From contig NZ_SWCJ01000019.1 of assembly GCF_005116665.1 (NCBI RefSeq), positions 28,049 through 92,048 on the forward strand: a stretch of 64,000 nt of DNA. Reading direction: 5' to 3'. A program made the position numbers and the translations under genes. The DNA comes from Ferrimonas aestuarii (GTDB taxonomy: Bacteria > Pseudomonadota > Gammaproteobacteria > Enterobacterales > Shewanellaceae). Of the stretch, positions 11,169 to 20,748 are shown in pieces. The notes under the pieces are model-generated. The model searched no databases. It saw only the letters and a program-made list of their open reading frames with translations, and was not told where the DNA came from. How positions within the stretch are numbered: position 1 is the first letter of the stretch; every line of letters starts with the position of its first letter.

Positions 11169-11337
11169 GACGCCAATTATACTGAATTCAGATCCAACCG
11201 AATCCACTTACCTGGGTCGACTACACTCGTCTGCGCAGGCTGCTGTTTTTGTTTGAGACTAGCACGTTGAAGGCTGGAAGAATGGCTTGGACTTAACGCT
11301 ATGTACAAGCCGTTGTAATTAATCCCAAAGGATAGAA

Positions 11338-13650
11338 ATGCGTTATCAACTCGCTTTAGCATGTTGTTGCTTGCCCTTCGCGGCATGGAGCCAAGAGGGA
11401 GAGGTGGTCGTCCCTGAAAGCCAATGCACCATCGCACTGCCAGTTCCTTTGATGGTGGATCCCAACGCCCCCGCGGTCGATTCATCCACCGCCCCCGTAA
11501 ATGTTCAGGCCGACACCAGTCGAGCCATCGCCGGCGAATCGGCCATTTTTAAAGGCAAAGTTAAGCTTACCCAAGGCAACCGTGCCGTTACCGCTGACAC
11601 TGCGGAAGTGCAGCAACTGCAACAGCGAGTTACCGCTCAAGGCGATCTGGTATTCCAGGACCCGCAACTGACAATTACTGCCGACTCGCTGGAGGCGGAC
11701 ACCGCCAACTCCCAAGCCACATTGACCAACAGCAAATATTGGCTGCACGGTCAGCAAGTGCATGGCGATGCCGAACAGTTGGAGCTAACGCCAGATAACG
11801 ACATCATTCTGTCAAAAGGCACCTTCACGACCTGCCCGGGAGAAGAGCCAGATTGGGAGCTTAAGGCCGACAAGATCATCATCGACTCCGAAGAGGAGTG
11901 GGGCAAAATTTATGACGCTCAAGTGCGCGTCTTTAACACTCCGGTGTTCTACTTGCCCTACATGACGGTGCCCGTTTCCGACAAACGCAAAACCGGCTTC
12001 CTGTTCCCTGCTTTTAGTACCAGCACCAAAAATGGTGTGGATCTGAAAGCACCGTTTTACTGGAACATCGCCCCAAACTACGATCTGACCCTAACTCCGC
12101 AAATGATGAGTGCCCGAGGGGTGTGGTTGGCAGCGGAAGGGCGCTATCTCCACGAAACCAATGCTGGCCAGTTGAATCTCGAGTACATCAACAACGATCG
12201 TCTCGACAGTCTGCTGAAAAATGACAATCGCTACGCCTACGCCTGGCAGCACACCAGCTATTTAGAGAGTGGTTGGCGACTGCATGTGAATTACTCCGAC
12301 ATCAGCGACGACAACTACTTCAACGACTTTGACTCTGCCATCAGCGCCAGCACCGACAATCAGCTGTCTCGATTCGGCGAAGCCTCCTACTTCCAGGACA
12401 ACTGGAACGTGGCGGTCAAAGTTCAAGACATCAAGGTGCTCGGTGACGCCCAAGACCCGTTCCGAGTGATGCCTCAGGTAAACTACCAGTATCACCTGCC
12501 GTCATTTTATGGTGCAGCCGACTTCCAGTTCGATACCGAGCTGACCCACTTCTCCCATGAAGACAGCAACGAGCTCAAGGCAACCCGTTGGCACATGGAG
12601 CCAACTCTGACCCTGCCTTACCAAACTCCGGCGGGTGGCCTGACCGCCGAACTGAAACTGATGCAGACCCTGTATCAACAGGATATTCCGACCAACAATC
12701 CTAACTATGACCAGTTAGACAGCTTTGTTAGTCGTACCTTGCCCCAGGTACGTTTGCACGGCCAGATCAACTTTGAACGTGAAACCTCATTCTGGAGTAA
12801 CAGCTACCGCCAAACTCTCGAACCGCAGATTCAATACCTGTACGTCCCGTATGACGATCAGGACGATATCGGCGTTTACGACACGGCTCTGTTGCAGGAT
12901 GACTACGACGGCCTGTTCCGAGATCGTCGCTTCTCCGGCTTAGATCGAATTGCTGACGCCAACCAATTCACTCTCGGTGTGGCAACTCGTTATTTTGATA
13001 GCCGCAATGAGGAGCTGCTGCGTCTGTCCGTAGGTCAGATCTTCTATTTGGCAGACAGCGACGTAACCCTGCCAAACCAGAGCAACCAGATTCAACAGTC
13101 GAGCTCCGCGATGGCCGCCGAGCTCGACATGAAGATCCAGGATGACTGGTTCTTCACCGGCTCACTGCAATTTGATACTGACGGTGGCAATACCAACAAA
13201 TCAGAAGTGTCTGTGGATTACCGCCCAGGCCGCGACAAGTTGCTGCAGTTGTCCCACCGCTACGTACCCGAGTTGGCGATCAACGAGACCACCGGTGAAG
13301 TTACCGACATCAACCAGTTCGGTTTCCGTACCACTTGGCCCGTGGCTAAAGACACCTATTTCGTAGGTAACTACTATTACGATGGCAACCTCAGCCGCAC
13401 CATCGAGACCTTTGCTGGAATTCAGTGGGAATCCTGCTGCTGGGCGGTACGCCTGACCTACGATCGCCACTTAAACACCAACTACAACGACTCCGGCTTT
13501 ACTGACATCGGCCAACGTGACAGTTACGACACCAGCTGGTCCCTGACCTTTGAGCTGAAAGGACTGGGATCCTCAGGCCCATTAGGAGTCAGCGACATGC
13601 AGAACGAAGGCTTGTTTAACTACCGACAGCCCTACTATCTGCGCAACTAA
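11338..13650 (+). CDS. lptD: LPS-assembly outer-membrane protein LptD
   Basis: Beta-barrel that inserts lipopolysaccharide into the outer leaflet with LptE. 770 residues. A short signal peptide ends near AAWSQ. The periplasmic beta-jellyroll (OstA-like repeats, about 50-200) is followed by the barrel with alternating aromatic strands ending in Asn. Cysteines fit the disulfide-linked family: Cys31, the pair region at GTFTTCPG, and ESCCW near the C-terminus. An AAAGGA ribosome site precedes the ATG. It heads the conserved lptD-surA-pdxA-rsmA-apaG-apaH run and is divergent from amgK. Confidence 0.96.
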   Translation: MRYQLALACCCLPFAAWSQEGEVVVPESQCTIALPVPLMVDPNAPAVDSSTAPVNVQADTSRAIAGESAIFKGKVKLTQGNRAVTADTAEVQQLQQRVTAQGDLVFQDPQLTITADSLEADTANSQATLTNSKYWLHGQQVHGDAEQLELTPDNDIILSKGTFTTCPGEEPDWELKADKIIIDSEEEWGKIYDAQVRVFNTPVFYLPYMTVPVSDKRKTGFLFPAFSTSTKNGVDLKAPFYWNIAPNYDLTLTPQMMSARGVWLAAEGRYLHETNAGQLNLEYINNDRLDSLLKNDNRYAYAWQHTSYLESGWRLHVNYSDISDDNYFNDFDSAISASTDNQLSRFGEASYFQDNWNVAVKVQDIKVLGDAQDPFRVMPQVNYQYHLPSFYGAADFQFDTELTHFSHEDSNELKATRWHMEPTLTLPYQTPAGGLTAELKLMQTLYQQDIPTNNPNYDQLDSFVSRTLPQVRLHGQINFERETSFWSNSYRQTLEPQIQYLYVPYDDQDDIGVYDTALLQDDYDGLFRDRRFSGLDRIADANQFTLGVATRYFDSRNEELLRLSVGQIFYLADSDVTLPNQSNQIQQSSSAMAAELDMKIQDDWFFTGSLQFDTDGGNTNKSEVSVDYRPGRDKLLQLSHRYVPELAINETTGEVTDINQFGFRTTWPVAKDTYFVGNYYYDGNLSRTIETFAGIQWESCCWAVRLTYDRHLNTNYNDSGFTDIGQRDSYDTSWSLTFELKGLGSSGPLGVSDMQNEGLFNYRQPYYLRN

Positions 13651-13735
13651 TGAAACAAATATGTTACCGTGCAGGAACCGTTGCCAGCCTCAAGGCTCTA
13701 AGCGGTAACTGCACCACATAATAAATGGATGAATA

Positions 13736-15019
13736 ATGACGCTTCGTAATCTCTTTTTCAGCGCTATGGCAGGTTTGGTCATGGCAGGATCAGCGGTCGC
13801 TGAACCACAACCTCTCGATCGCATCGCCGTGCTGGTGAATGACGGTGTCGTGCTGGAGAGTGAAATCACTAGCCGCATGGCGAACATCAAAGCTTCGGCC
13901 ATCAAATCTGGCCAAGCGCTTCCTTCTGATGCCGCCCTGCGTGTTCAGATTACAGACCGTTTGATCAACGAAAGCCTGCAACTGCAGATGGCTGAGCGAA
14001 TGGGTATGGTGATCAGCGACATCCAGCTGGACCAAACTCTGGAAAATATGGCTCGTGAACAAAACATCACTCTGGCAGATCTAAAAGCTAAGGTCGAAGC
14101 TGACGGCGAGAACTACGCTCAGTACCGAGAGTCCGTTCGCCGTGAAATCATCCTAGGTCAAGTTCAACGAGTTCAAGTACAGCGCCGTATTCAAGTCTCG
14201 CCACAAGAGATCGAAACTCTGGTGAAGATGATTGAAGATCAGGGCCTAAAAGAAGCGGAATTCAAAATTGGTCACATCCTGATCGAAGTAACCAACAACG
14301 ACGCCAAGAGTGTGGAAAAAGCCCGAGGTCAGGCAGAGAAAGTTCTCGGCCTGCTTGAAGGCGGTGCCGATTTCGCCAAAACCGCCATCTCGGCATCTGC
14401 AGGTCCAAAAGCCCTTGAAGGCGGTGACTGGGGTTGGATGAACATCAACGCCATGCCGACTCTGTTTGCGGAGCTGGTAAGAAGCGGTAAGAAAGGCGAC
14501 ATCATCGGCCCAGTGAAAAGCGCCGCAGGCTTCCACATCATCAAAGTGGAAGATACTCGTGGCCAACAAACCCAAGAGGTCCAAGAGCTTCACTCCCGCC
14601 ACATTCTGCTAAAACCGTCACCAATCCTAAGCGAAGACATGGCACAGAAGATGTTGGCAGACTGGATGGCTCAGGTACGCAGTGGCGATGCTGACTTTGC
14701 CGAACTGGCTAAGGAGCACTCCGATGACCCTGGCAGCGCCATCAAAGGTGGTGACCTAGGCTGGGCGGATCCAAGCATCTACGTTCCTGCATTCGAAAGC
14801 GCCTTAGCGAATCTCAAGCCCGGTGAATACAGCCAACCGTTCCGCTCAACCCACGGTTGGCACGTAGTGCAGTTGCTTGAGCGACGCACCACCGACACCA
14901 CACAGCAGATGAATTCTGATCGTGCTTACCAACTGATCTTCCGTCGTAAGTTCAACGAACAGGCGACCGCTTGGCAGCAAGAGATGCGCGCCAAGGCATA
15001 CATCGAGATGGTGGAATAA
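13736..15019 (+). CDS. surA: Periplasmic chaperone and peptidyl-prolyl isomerase SurA
   Basis: Chaperone for outer-membrane proteins, including its neighbour LptD. 427 residues with a signal peptide ending near GSAVAEP. The N-terminal chaperone region is followed by two parvulin domains (FKIGHILIEV to FHIIKVED, and LHSRHILLKP to WHVVQLLE). It lies 85 bp after lptD. Its stop codon overlaps the pdxA start by one base (TAATG), indicating translational coupling. Confidence 0.96.
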   Translation: MTLRNLFFSAMAGLVMAGSAVAEPQPLDRIAVLVNDGVVLESEITSRMANIKASAIKSGQALPSDAALRVQITDRLINESLQLQMAERMGMVISDIQLDQTLENMAREQNITLADLKAKVEADGENYAQYRESVRREIILGQVQRVQVQRRIQVSPQEIETLVKMIEDQGLKEAEFKIGHILIEVTNNDAKSVEKARGQAEKVLGLLEGGADFAKTAISASAGPKALEGGDWGWMNINAMPTLFAELVRSGKKGDIIGPVKSAAGFHIIKVEDTRGQQTQEVQELHSRHILLKPSPILSEDMAQKMLADWMAQVRSGDADFAELAKEHSDDPGSAIKGGDLGWADPSIYVPAFESALANLKPGEYSQPFRSTHGWHVVQLLERRTTDTTQQMNSDRAYQLIFRRKFNEQATAWQQEMRAKAYIEMVE

Positions 15020-16008
15020 TGACAACGGTACGGATTGCCATCACCCCAGGTGAACCCGCAGGAATTGGCCCAGATCTCGTGGTGCAGCTGGCTCAACGGG
15101 CATGGCCTGCGGAGCTAGTGATCTGTGCCGATCCGTCGCTCATTACTGAGCGTGCCAAAATGTTGGGGCTGCCGATCAAACTGCAGCCCTATCAACCAGG
15201 CAAACCGCCTCAGCCTCAAGCGCAAGGTACGCTGACCATCGCCCCATTCTCAGTCAATGCTCCCGTGGTTTGCGGCGAGCTAAACGACAAGAACAGCGCC
15301 TATGTGGTCGATACCCTTAAGTTTGCCAGCGATGGCAACATGGACGGCTCTTTTGCCGCGGTTGTCACCGGACCCGTTCATAAGGGAATCATCAATCAAG
15401 CGGGCATCCCCTTCTCCGGCCATACCGAGTATTTCGCTCAGCAAGCAAACTGCCAAGATGTAGTGATGATGCTGGCCACCGAAGGCCTGCAAGTTGCACT
15501 CGTGACGACTCACATTCCGCTGGCCTACGTTTCCAAGGCGATCACGCCCCAGCGCCTTGACCAGGTCACCCGCATCCTGCACGCCGACATGAAAGAGAAG
15601 TTTGGGCTTCCAAACCCGCGAATCTTAGTTTGCGGTCTCAATCCTCATGCCGGTGAAGGTGGTCATTTGGGCAAGGAGGAGATCGAGGTGATCGAACCTA
15701 CCTTGAATCAGCTCCGCGCCGAAGGCATGGATCTAGTCGGTCCACTGCCCGCTGACACCCTATTTCAGGATAAATACTTAGAAAATTGCGATGTGGTGCT
15801 CGCGATGTATCACGATCAGGGCTTACCGGTGCTAAAATACAAAGGTTTCGGCAAGTCTTTGAACATCACCTTAGGCTTGCCCTTTATCCGCACCTCCGTT
15901 GACCATGGCACCGCGCTGGATTTGGCAGGCAAAGGCGTTGCCGATCCAGGTAGCTTCATGGTCGCTCTAAACAAAGCAATTGAATTAACAAGTAAACAGA
16001 ATCGATGA
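15019..16008 (+). CDS. pdxA: 4-hydroxythreonine-4-phosphate dehydrogenase
   Basis: NAD-dependent enzyme of the DXP-dependent pyridoxal phosphate pathway. The start at 15019 gives 329 residues, the E. coli length, and begins with the family N-terminus ITPGEPAGIGPD. An upstream in-frame ATG at 14971 lies inside surA and is rejected. Metal-binding His residues fall in SGHTEYFA, GLNPHAGEGG and AMYHDQGLP. The last four bases overlap the rsmA start. Confidence 0.96.
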   Translation: MTTVRIAITPGEPAGIGPDLVVQLAQRAWPAELVICADPSLITERAKMLGLPIKLQPYQPGKPPQPQAQGTLTIAPFSVNAPVVCGELNDKNSAYVVDTLKFASDGNMDGSFAAVVTGPVHKGIINQAGIPFSGHTEYFAQQANCQDVVMMLATEGLQVALVTTHIPLAYVSKAITPQRLDQVTRILHADMKEKFGLPNPRILVCGLNPHAGEGGHLGKEEIEVIEPTLNQLRAEGMDLVGPLPADTLFQDKYLENCDVVLAMYHDQGLPVLKYKGFGKSLNITLGLPFIRTSVDHGTALDLAGKGVADPGSFMVALNKAIELTSKQNR

Positions 16009-16808
16009 GCAACAATGTTCATATGGGCCACCGTGCCCGTAAGCGCTTCGGCCAAAACTTCCTTCACGACATGTCGGTCATCGATCGCATCGTGGCGGCC
16101 ATTCACCCAACCAACGACCACACTCTGGTTGAGATCGGCCCAGGTCTAGGCGCCCTGACTCAACCTGTTGCTGAACAGGTCGATTGCCTTAATGTCGTTG
16201 AGCTTGACCGCGATCTGGCCGCTCGACTGACCGAGCAACCGGGTTGGGGTACCAAACTTAAGATCAACCAAGGGGATGCACTTAAGTTTGATTTTCAGAC
16301 CCTGATCGAGCCGGGCAAAAAGATGAAGGTCTTTGGCAACCTGCCATACAACATTTCAACCCCGCTGATGTTCCACCTATTTGAGTTTGCTGAGCATATT
16401 GAAAACATGCACTTCATGCTGCAAAAAGAGGTGGTACAACGCCTGTGCGCCGGCCCGGGCCATAAAAACTACGGCCGCTTAACGGTAATGGCACAGTACT
16501 ACTGTAAAACCGTGCCGGTATTGGAAGTGGGCCCAGGTGCCTTTACGCCACCGCCTAAAGTGGATTCTGCGGTAGTACGCTTAGTACCTCATGCTAAAAA
16601 ACCACACCCAGTGGACAGCGTCGATGTACTCAGCAAGGTGTGTTTAACCGCCTTCAACCAACGCCGTAAGACGCTGCGCAACAGCTTCAAAGGCCAGTTG
16701 GATGATGAGGCCTTTGCGAGCCTAAACATCGATCCGACTCTGCGTCCTGAGCAACTGCCTGTGTCAGGCTTTGTGGCTATTGCCAACCATATCTGCCGTA
16801 ATAAGTAA
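16005..16808 (+). CDS. rsmA: 16S rRNA (adenine1518/1519-N6,N6)-dimethyltransferase
   Basis: KsgA/RsmA methylates two adenines in helix 45 of 16S rRNA late in 30S assembly. 267 residues: RKRFGQNFL at the N-terminus, SAM-binding VEIGPGLGALT, and the catalytic NLPYNIS motif. It overlaps pdxA by 4 bp and is followed after 3 bp by apaG, so these genes form one operon. Confidence 0.96.
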   Translation: MSNNVHMGHRARKRFGQNFLHDMSVIDRIVAAIHPTNDHTLVEIGPGLGALTQPVAEQVDCLNVVELDRDLAARLTEQPGWGTKLKINQGDALKFDFQTLIEPGKKMKVFGNLPYNISTPLMFHLFEFAEHIENMHFMLQKEVVQRLCAGPGHKNYGRLTVMAQYYCKTVPVLEVGPGAFTPPPKVDSAVVRLVPHAKKPHPVDSVDVLSKVCLTAFNQRRKTLRNSFKGQLDDEAFASLNIDPTLRPEQLPVSGFVAIANHICRNK

Positions 16809-16811
16809 CTC

Positions 16812-17192
16812 ATGTCTGACCGACTACCTCCGCTTCAAATCCAGGTAGACAGTGAATACGTTGAGGCTCAATCTGAGCCTCAAACGGATCACTATCTGTT
16901 TAAATACACGGTACTGATGGAAAATCGCAGTGAGCAGTTCCTCACGCTAACCCATCGCCACTGGAAAATTACCGACGGCCACGGCAAAACCAGCGAAGTC
17001 AGCGGTGAAGGGGTGGTAGGTCAAACTCCAAAACTGGCTCCAGGCGAGATCTTTCAATACAGCAGTTCGGTTGCTTTATCCACGCCCATTGGTAGCATGC
17101 AAGGCTTCTATACGCTGTTAAGCGATGACGGTCAGGTACTGCAAAGTCCAATCGCCCGCTTCCGTCTACTCAACCCTCGGAGCTTGCACTGA
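16812..17192 (+). CDS. apaG: ApaG domain protein
   Basis: Small single-domain protein (126 residues) of the ApaG family, an immunoglobulin-like beta-sandwich whose exact role is unsettled. The motif HRHWKITDGHGKTSEVSGEGVVG is interrupted by none of the usual insertions, and PGEIFQYSS and GSMQGFY are typical. It stands between rsmA and apaH as in most gammaproteobacteria, with 3 bp to rsmA and 1 bp between its stop and the apaH start. Confidence 0.93.
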   Translation: MSDRLPPLQIQVDSEYVEAQSEPQTDHYLFKYTVLMENRSEQFLTLTHRHWKITDGHGKTSEVSGEGVVGQTPKLAPGEIFQYSSSVALSTPIGSMQGFYTLLSDDGQVLQSPIARFRLLNPRSLH

Positions 17193-17193
17193 T

Positions 17194-18015
17194 ATGGCCA
17201 ACTACTTTGTTGGCGATATTCAAGGATGTTACGACGAACTGTGCCGCTTGATGGAGCAAGTCAAGTTTGATCCGAGCGTTGACGTACTTTGGTCTACCGG
17301 TGATCTGGTATCTCGAGGCCCAGGCTCTCTACAGGTACTGCAGCTATTTCGCCAACTCGGCGATGCCGGTAAAACCGTTCTGGGAAATCATGACCTGCAT
17401 CTGTTTGCAGTTCATGGTGGCTTTAAACGCACCCGCCCTAAAGACCGCCAACAGGAGATGCTGGAATCCCCAGAACTGGATGATCTGATCCTCTGGTTAA
17501 GAAAGCAGCCGCTCTATTATCACTTTCCCGAACACAAGCTCCTGATGACCCATGCGGGTGTCCATCCTAACTGGAGCCTAGAGCAAGTCATCACCCAAGG
17601 GGACGACCTAAGCGCGAGACTGCAGCAACCAGATTACATGGATTTCATCAAGCAGATGTATGGCACTAAGCCTGATCGCTGGGATCCAAACGGCGATCGC
17701 AACCACCGCAATACCTACACGGTGAACAGCTTAACCCGCATGCGGTTGCTGCATCCAAATCTGGATATGGACTTTCTTTCCAAGTGTGGCGGCATCAAAG
17801 GTGACGGTGAATTGATGCCCTGGTTTAGCTTTGATCACCCGCTGCTCGACGAGTACCGCATCGTTTTTGGTCACTGGGCAGCACTCATGGGGCGAACCAC
17901 TCACCCCAATGCCATCGCCTTGGATACCGGCGTTTGCTGGGGCAATTGGCTGACTTTCTGGCGATTGGAAGACAATTGTCGCTTTGTCCATCACGCGGAC
18001 AGAGTTTGGGGCTAA
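17194..18015 (+). CDS. apaH: Bis(5'-nucleosyl)-tetraphosphatase, symmetrical
   Basis: Hydrolyses diadenosine tetraphosphate to two ADP and can decap Np4-capped RNA. The chosen start gives 273 residues beginning MANYFVGDIQGC; an in-frame ATG 69 bp upstream lies inside apaG and is rejected. Metallophosphatase motifs are intact: GDIQGCYDEL, GDLVSRGP, GNHDLHL, and a late FGHWAAL. It is the last gene of the lptD-to-apaH block. Confidence 0.95.
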   Translation: MANYFVGDIQGCYDELCRLMEQVKFDPSVDVLWSTGDLVSRGPGSLQVLQLFRQLGDAGKTVLGNHDLHLFAVHGGFKRTRPKDRQQEMLESPELDDLILWLRKQPLYYHFPEHKLLMTHAGVHPNWSLEQVITQGDDLSARLQQPDYMDFIKQMYGTKPDRWDPNGDRNHRNTYTVNSLTRMRLLHPNLDMDFLSKCGGIKGDGELMPWFSFDHPLLDEYRIVFGHWAALMGRTTHPNAIALDTGVCWGNWLTFWRLEDNCRFVHHADRVWG

Positions 18016-18126
18016 ATCTAAGTTAATTAGCATTTTAGCAACAAGATAACTAACTACTGCAAAATCACACAGGTGTTGATATTATGGCGACACTGGGGGC
18101 GTTACACGTTAAGGATAAAAACAATT

Positions 18127-20145
18127 ATGAACATCACCGTCTCGCTGAGGGTATTAGGCGGCTTTACCATAGTCACACTGCTGTTGTTGGTGATTGGTGG
18201 CCTATCACTTACCAGCATCAATACCGTAGAAACCCACACCCGGGTGTTTCAAAGCTTCTCCGTACCAGCTAAAGATTCACTCAATACCCTAACTCTTAAC
18301 CTCAGCAATCAGTTCATCAACGTTCAGTCGGCCTACACCACCGCCTCCGACAATCAACTGAACCAGCTTGAAGCCGAGCTTAATGATCAAGGCTCCGCAT
18401 TCCAGCAACAGACCAACTCACTGAAGCAGTTACTCTCCTCTCGAGATGATTTTCAGATAAACCCTCAAAGCCTCTCCGAATACCAACAGTTCACCGCCTC
18501 TTGGCAAGATTTGCTAAGTCATAAACGAGACCTTAACCGCAATCGCGACTCTCTAAAGGAGTCTCTCACCGCCATAGAAGATGCCGGTGATGATGCGGGC
18601 AGCATCCTGCTGGACATCATGGATCTTGAGCTCTCCGAAAATCGTACCGAACAGATGATGGCTGGCGAAGCCAACAATATGGATACCGAAGTCGCCAACG
18701 CCGTGGCCATCGCCATGGAGCTTTCCGGCGTAAGTAGCATCAAAGAACTCAATGTAATTCAGCAAGAGTCTGATTTCCTGCTTCGCAGCATCCGCTTCCG
18801 CCTTGAAGACCTGTCTAAAAAGGCAGTCGAAGTTGGCCAACAAGATCTTATCGATGAGCTGAGCAGCTACCTAACGCCACTGCTGGATCAGTTTGAAGGC
18901 AGCAATGGCCTAATCCAAAAGCAGCAGCAAGCGATCACTCTGCAGCAGCAGATCGATCAAGCCTTTACTACCAGTAAGCAAAGCTATGGCTTAATCATCG
19001 AAGGCAACAATACGCTGCAACAGCAGCTGGCAACACTGAATACCGAGACTGGAAATCTGGCCATCAGCTCTCTGGATTCCACTCGAACCCAAACCTGGGC
19101 AGTGATGCTGGCATCGGTTCTGTTTGCCACCTTCATCAGCGTGGTCACTCGCCGCTCTATCACTCAGCCACTGGACCACATCAATGAAGGGCTGTCGATT
19201 CTTGCCCAGGGCGACCTCACTCAACGGCTAACTTTGAATAATCGCGATGAGTTTGGCCGCGTCGCCAAGAACATTAACGCGCTGTCCGATAGCCTTCGTA
19301 CCCTGATCGCCTCCATTTTGGAACGCGCAGATCAGCTGGCTGCCGCCGCGGAAGAGACCTCCGCCGTTACCGCCCAAACCACCTCAGGCATTCAGGAACA
19401 GTCCAGCCAGATTGAGCAGGTGGCTAATGCCACCACCGAGCTGTCCAGCTCCGCCAATGAGGTAGCGACCAACGCCAACGACGCCTTAGGTGAAACTCAA
19501 CAGGCCAATGAAGAAACTCAGCAGGCCAAAGCACTGTCGGAAAACAATGGCCTGTTGATCCAAACTCTGGCTCAAGAGGTGGAACGTGCCGCTCAAGTGA
19601 TCAACAAACTGAATAGTGACACCGCAGCTATCGGCGGCATTCTGGATGTGATTCGTGGCGTAGCAGAGCAAACCAATCTGCTGGCGCTAAACGCAGCCAT
19701 TGAGGCAGCACGAGCCGGCGAGCAAGGTCGTGGCTTTGCGGTGGTTGCCGATGAGGTACGCTCTCTGGCTTCCCGTACTCAGCAATCCACTACTGAAATT
19801 CAGCAGATGATCGAGATGGTGCAAGCCAGCGCCAAAGAGGCTGAGCAGGTGATGCAGAACAGCCAAGAGCAAGCTCAGCGCAGCGTAACCACCACAGAAG
19901 AAGCGAACCAAGCCCTGGAAGCGATCACCCAGTCGGTGGCACAGGTGGTGTCAGCAGCCAACCAGATCTCTCAGGCGGCCAGCGAGCAGAATCGGGTATC
20001 GCAGACCATCTCCGAGAACCTAGAGCAAATTGCGACCATCTCCGAGCAAACCTCGTCCGGTGCTGTGCAGACCGCATCCTCGAGCCAGCAGGTAGCTCAA
20101 CTGGCTGAAGAGCTCCAACATCAGGTTCGTGAGTTCAAGGTGTAG
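18127..20145 (+). CDS. Methyl-accepting chemotaxis protein
   Basis: Transmembrane chemoreceptor of 672 residues from the chosen start; a GTG 54 bp upstream is possible but adds a poorly hydrophobic leader. First membrane helix about 9-31, a long helical periplasmic sensor (about 32-320, Gln/Asn/Ser rich), and a second helix with WAVMLASVLFATFISVV. A HAMP domain follows (RSITQPLDHINEGLSILAQ). The cytoplasmic signalling hairpin carries the conserved tip EQTNLLALNAAIEAARAGE. The ligand is unknown. The gene has its own terminator. Confidence 0.92.
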   Translation: MNITVSLRVLGGFTIVTLLLLVIGGLSLTSINTVETHTRVFQSFSVPAKDSLNTLTLNLSNQFINVQSAYTTASDNQLNQLEAELNDQGSAFQQQTNSLKQLLSSRDDFQINPQSLSEYQQFTASWQDLLSHKRDLNRNRDSLKESLTAIEDAGDDAGSILLDIMDLELSENRTEQMMAGEANNMDTEVANAVAIAMELSGVSSIKELNVIQQESDFLLRSIRFRLEDLSKKAVEVGQQDLIDELSSYLTPLLDQFEGSNGLIQKQQQAITLQQQIDQAFTTSKQSYGLIIEGNNTLQQQLATLNTETGNLAISSLDSTRTQTWAVMLASVLFATFISVVTRRSITQPLDHINEGLSILAQGDLTQRLTLNNRDEFGRVAKNINALSDSLRTLIASILERADQLAAAAEETSAVTAQTTSGIQEQSSQIEQVANATTELSSSANEVATNANDALGETQQANEETQQAKALSENNGLLIQTLAQEVERAAQVINKLNSDTAAIGGILDVIRGVAEQTNLLALNAAIEAARAGEQGRGFAVVADEVRSLASRTQQSTTEIQQMIEMVQASAKEAEQVMQNSQEQAQRSVTTTEEANQALEAITQSVAQVVSAANQISQAASEQNRVSQTISENLEQIATISEQTSSGAVQTASSSQQVAQLAEELQHQVREFKV

Positions 20146-20164
20146 CGCTAGCTACAAGATAAAG

Positions 20165-20190
20165 AAAAGGCGCCGAAAGGCGCCTTTTTT
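20165..20190 (+). terminator. Intrinsic terminator of the chemoreceptor gene
   Basis: Stem AAAAGGCGCC / GGCGCCTTTT closed by a GAAA tetraloop and followed by a T-run, 17 bp after the stop codon. It faces the DUF3718 gene and is probably bidirectional. Confidence 0.88.
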
Positions 20191-20227
20191 ATGCTGAACT
20201 CAATCAGATTGAAGTATCAGTTACCAA

Positions 20228-20617
20228 TTATCCGCCAATACGCTTTTGAATCTCACCTGCGGTTGCGCTGGCGCCATGGCCATTGGCACTGGCCCACTCC
20301 AGCAAACTCATGCCATCACCTTCCTTCTCTTGCAGTTGCGTAACGGACAGTTTCTTAACCAAGAAAACGCCCACGCCATCGGCATTATTGGTCATGGCTG
20401 AACGCACCATGGATTCGCCGTTGCACTTCACGCCGCTATAGATGGCGCGAACTTTAACTCGAGATTCTTTTAGCTTTTTACGTAACCGGCTTTTGTTGTC
20501 TGCCTGAACGTACTGGCAGATATTTGCAATTAACTGTTCGTTTGCGTTAACGGGCTGGCTGAAAATCGCTCCCATTACCAATGCTACCGCTGCGGCTGAA
20601 CAGATCATTCCCTTCAT
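20228..20617 (-). CDS. Secreted small protein of the DUF3718 type
   Basis: 129 residues with a clear signal peptide (hydrophobic core about 5-18, cleavage near VNANE). The mature part is basic and starts ICQYVQADNKSRLRKKLKES, with two Cys (about residues 33 and 65) that may form a disulfide. I recall this pattern from DUF3718 proteins of Shewanella-like bacteria; no function is known. A GGAGT ribosome site precedes the ATG. It appears to be a single gene. Confidence 0.7.
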   Translation of the reverse strand: MKGMICSAAAVALVMGAIFSQPVNANEQLIANICQYVQADNKSRLRKKLKESRVKVRAIYSGVKCNGESMVRSAMTNNADGVGVFLVKKLSVTQLQEKEGDGMSLLEWASANGHGASATAGEIQKRIGG

Positions 20618-20748
20618 TTGGCTACTCCTTGTCGCACTTAGTTGTTGTTATTTTTAGTTAACCTTTACCTAACAGCGACAGGATACAGCATGACCTAAAG
20701 TTTTTAAAACCTAGAACAGGCCTGCAACATGATTGTAATCAATTCTAT

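Noticed and set aside
11200..11337. Sigma-E promoter for lptD, as known in E. coli
   Set aside because: A partial -35 (TGGACTT) exists at about 11310, but no matching -10 stands 15-17 bp downstream.
13650..13735. Inverted repeat GTTACCG / CGGTAAC between lptD and surA
   Set aside because: A 7-bp stem with a loop of more than 30 nt and no T-run; too weak for a terminator or attenuator call.
18073..18126. GTG start extending the chemoreceptor by 18 residues
   Set aside because: The downstream ATG begins right before the first membrane helix and has an AAGGA upstream; the extension adds a Trp/Arg-rich leader unlike other chemoreceptors.
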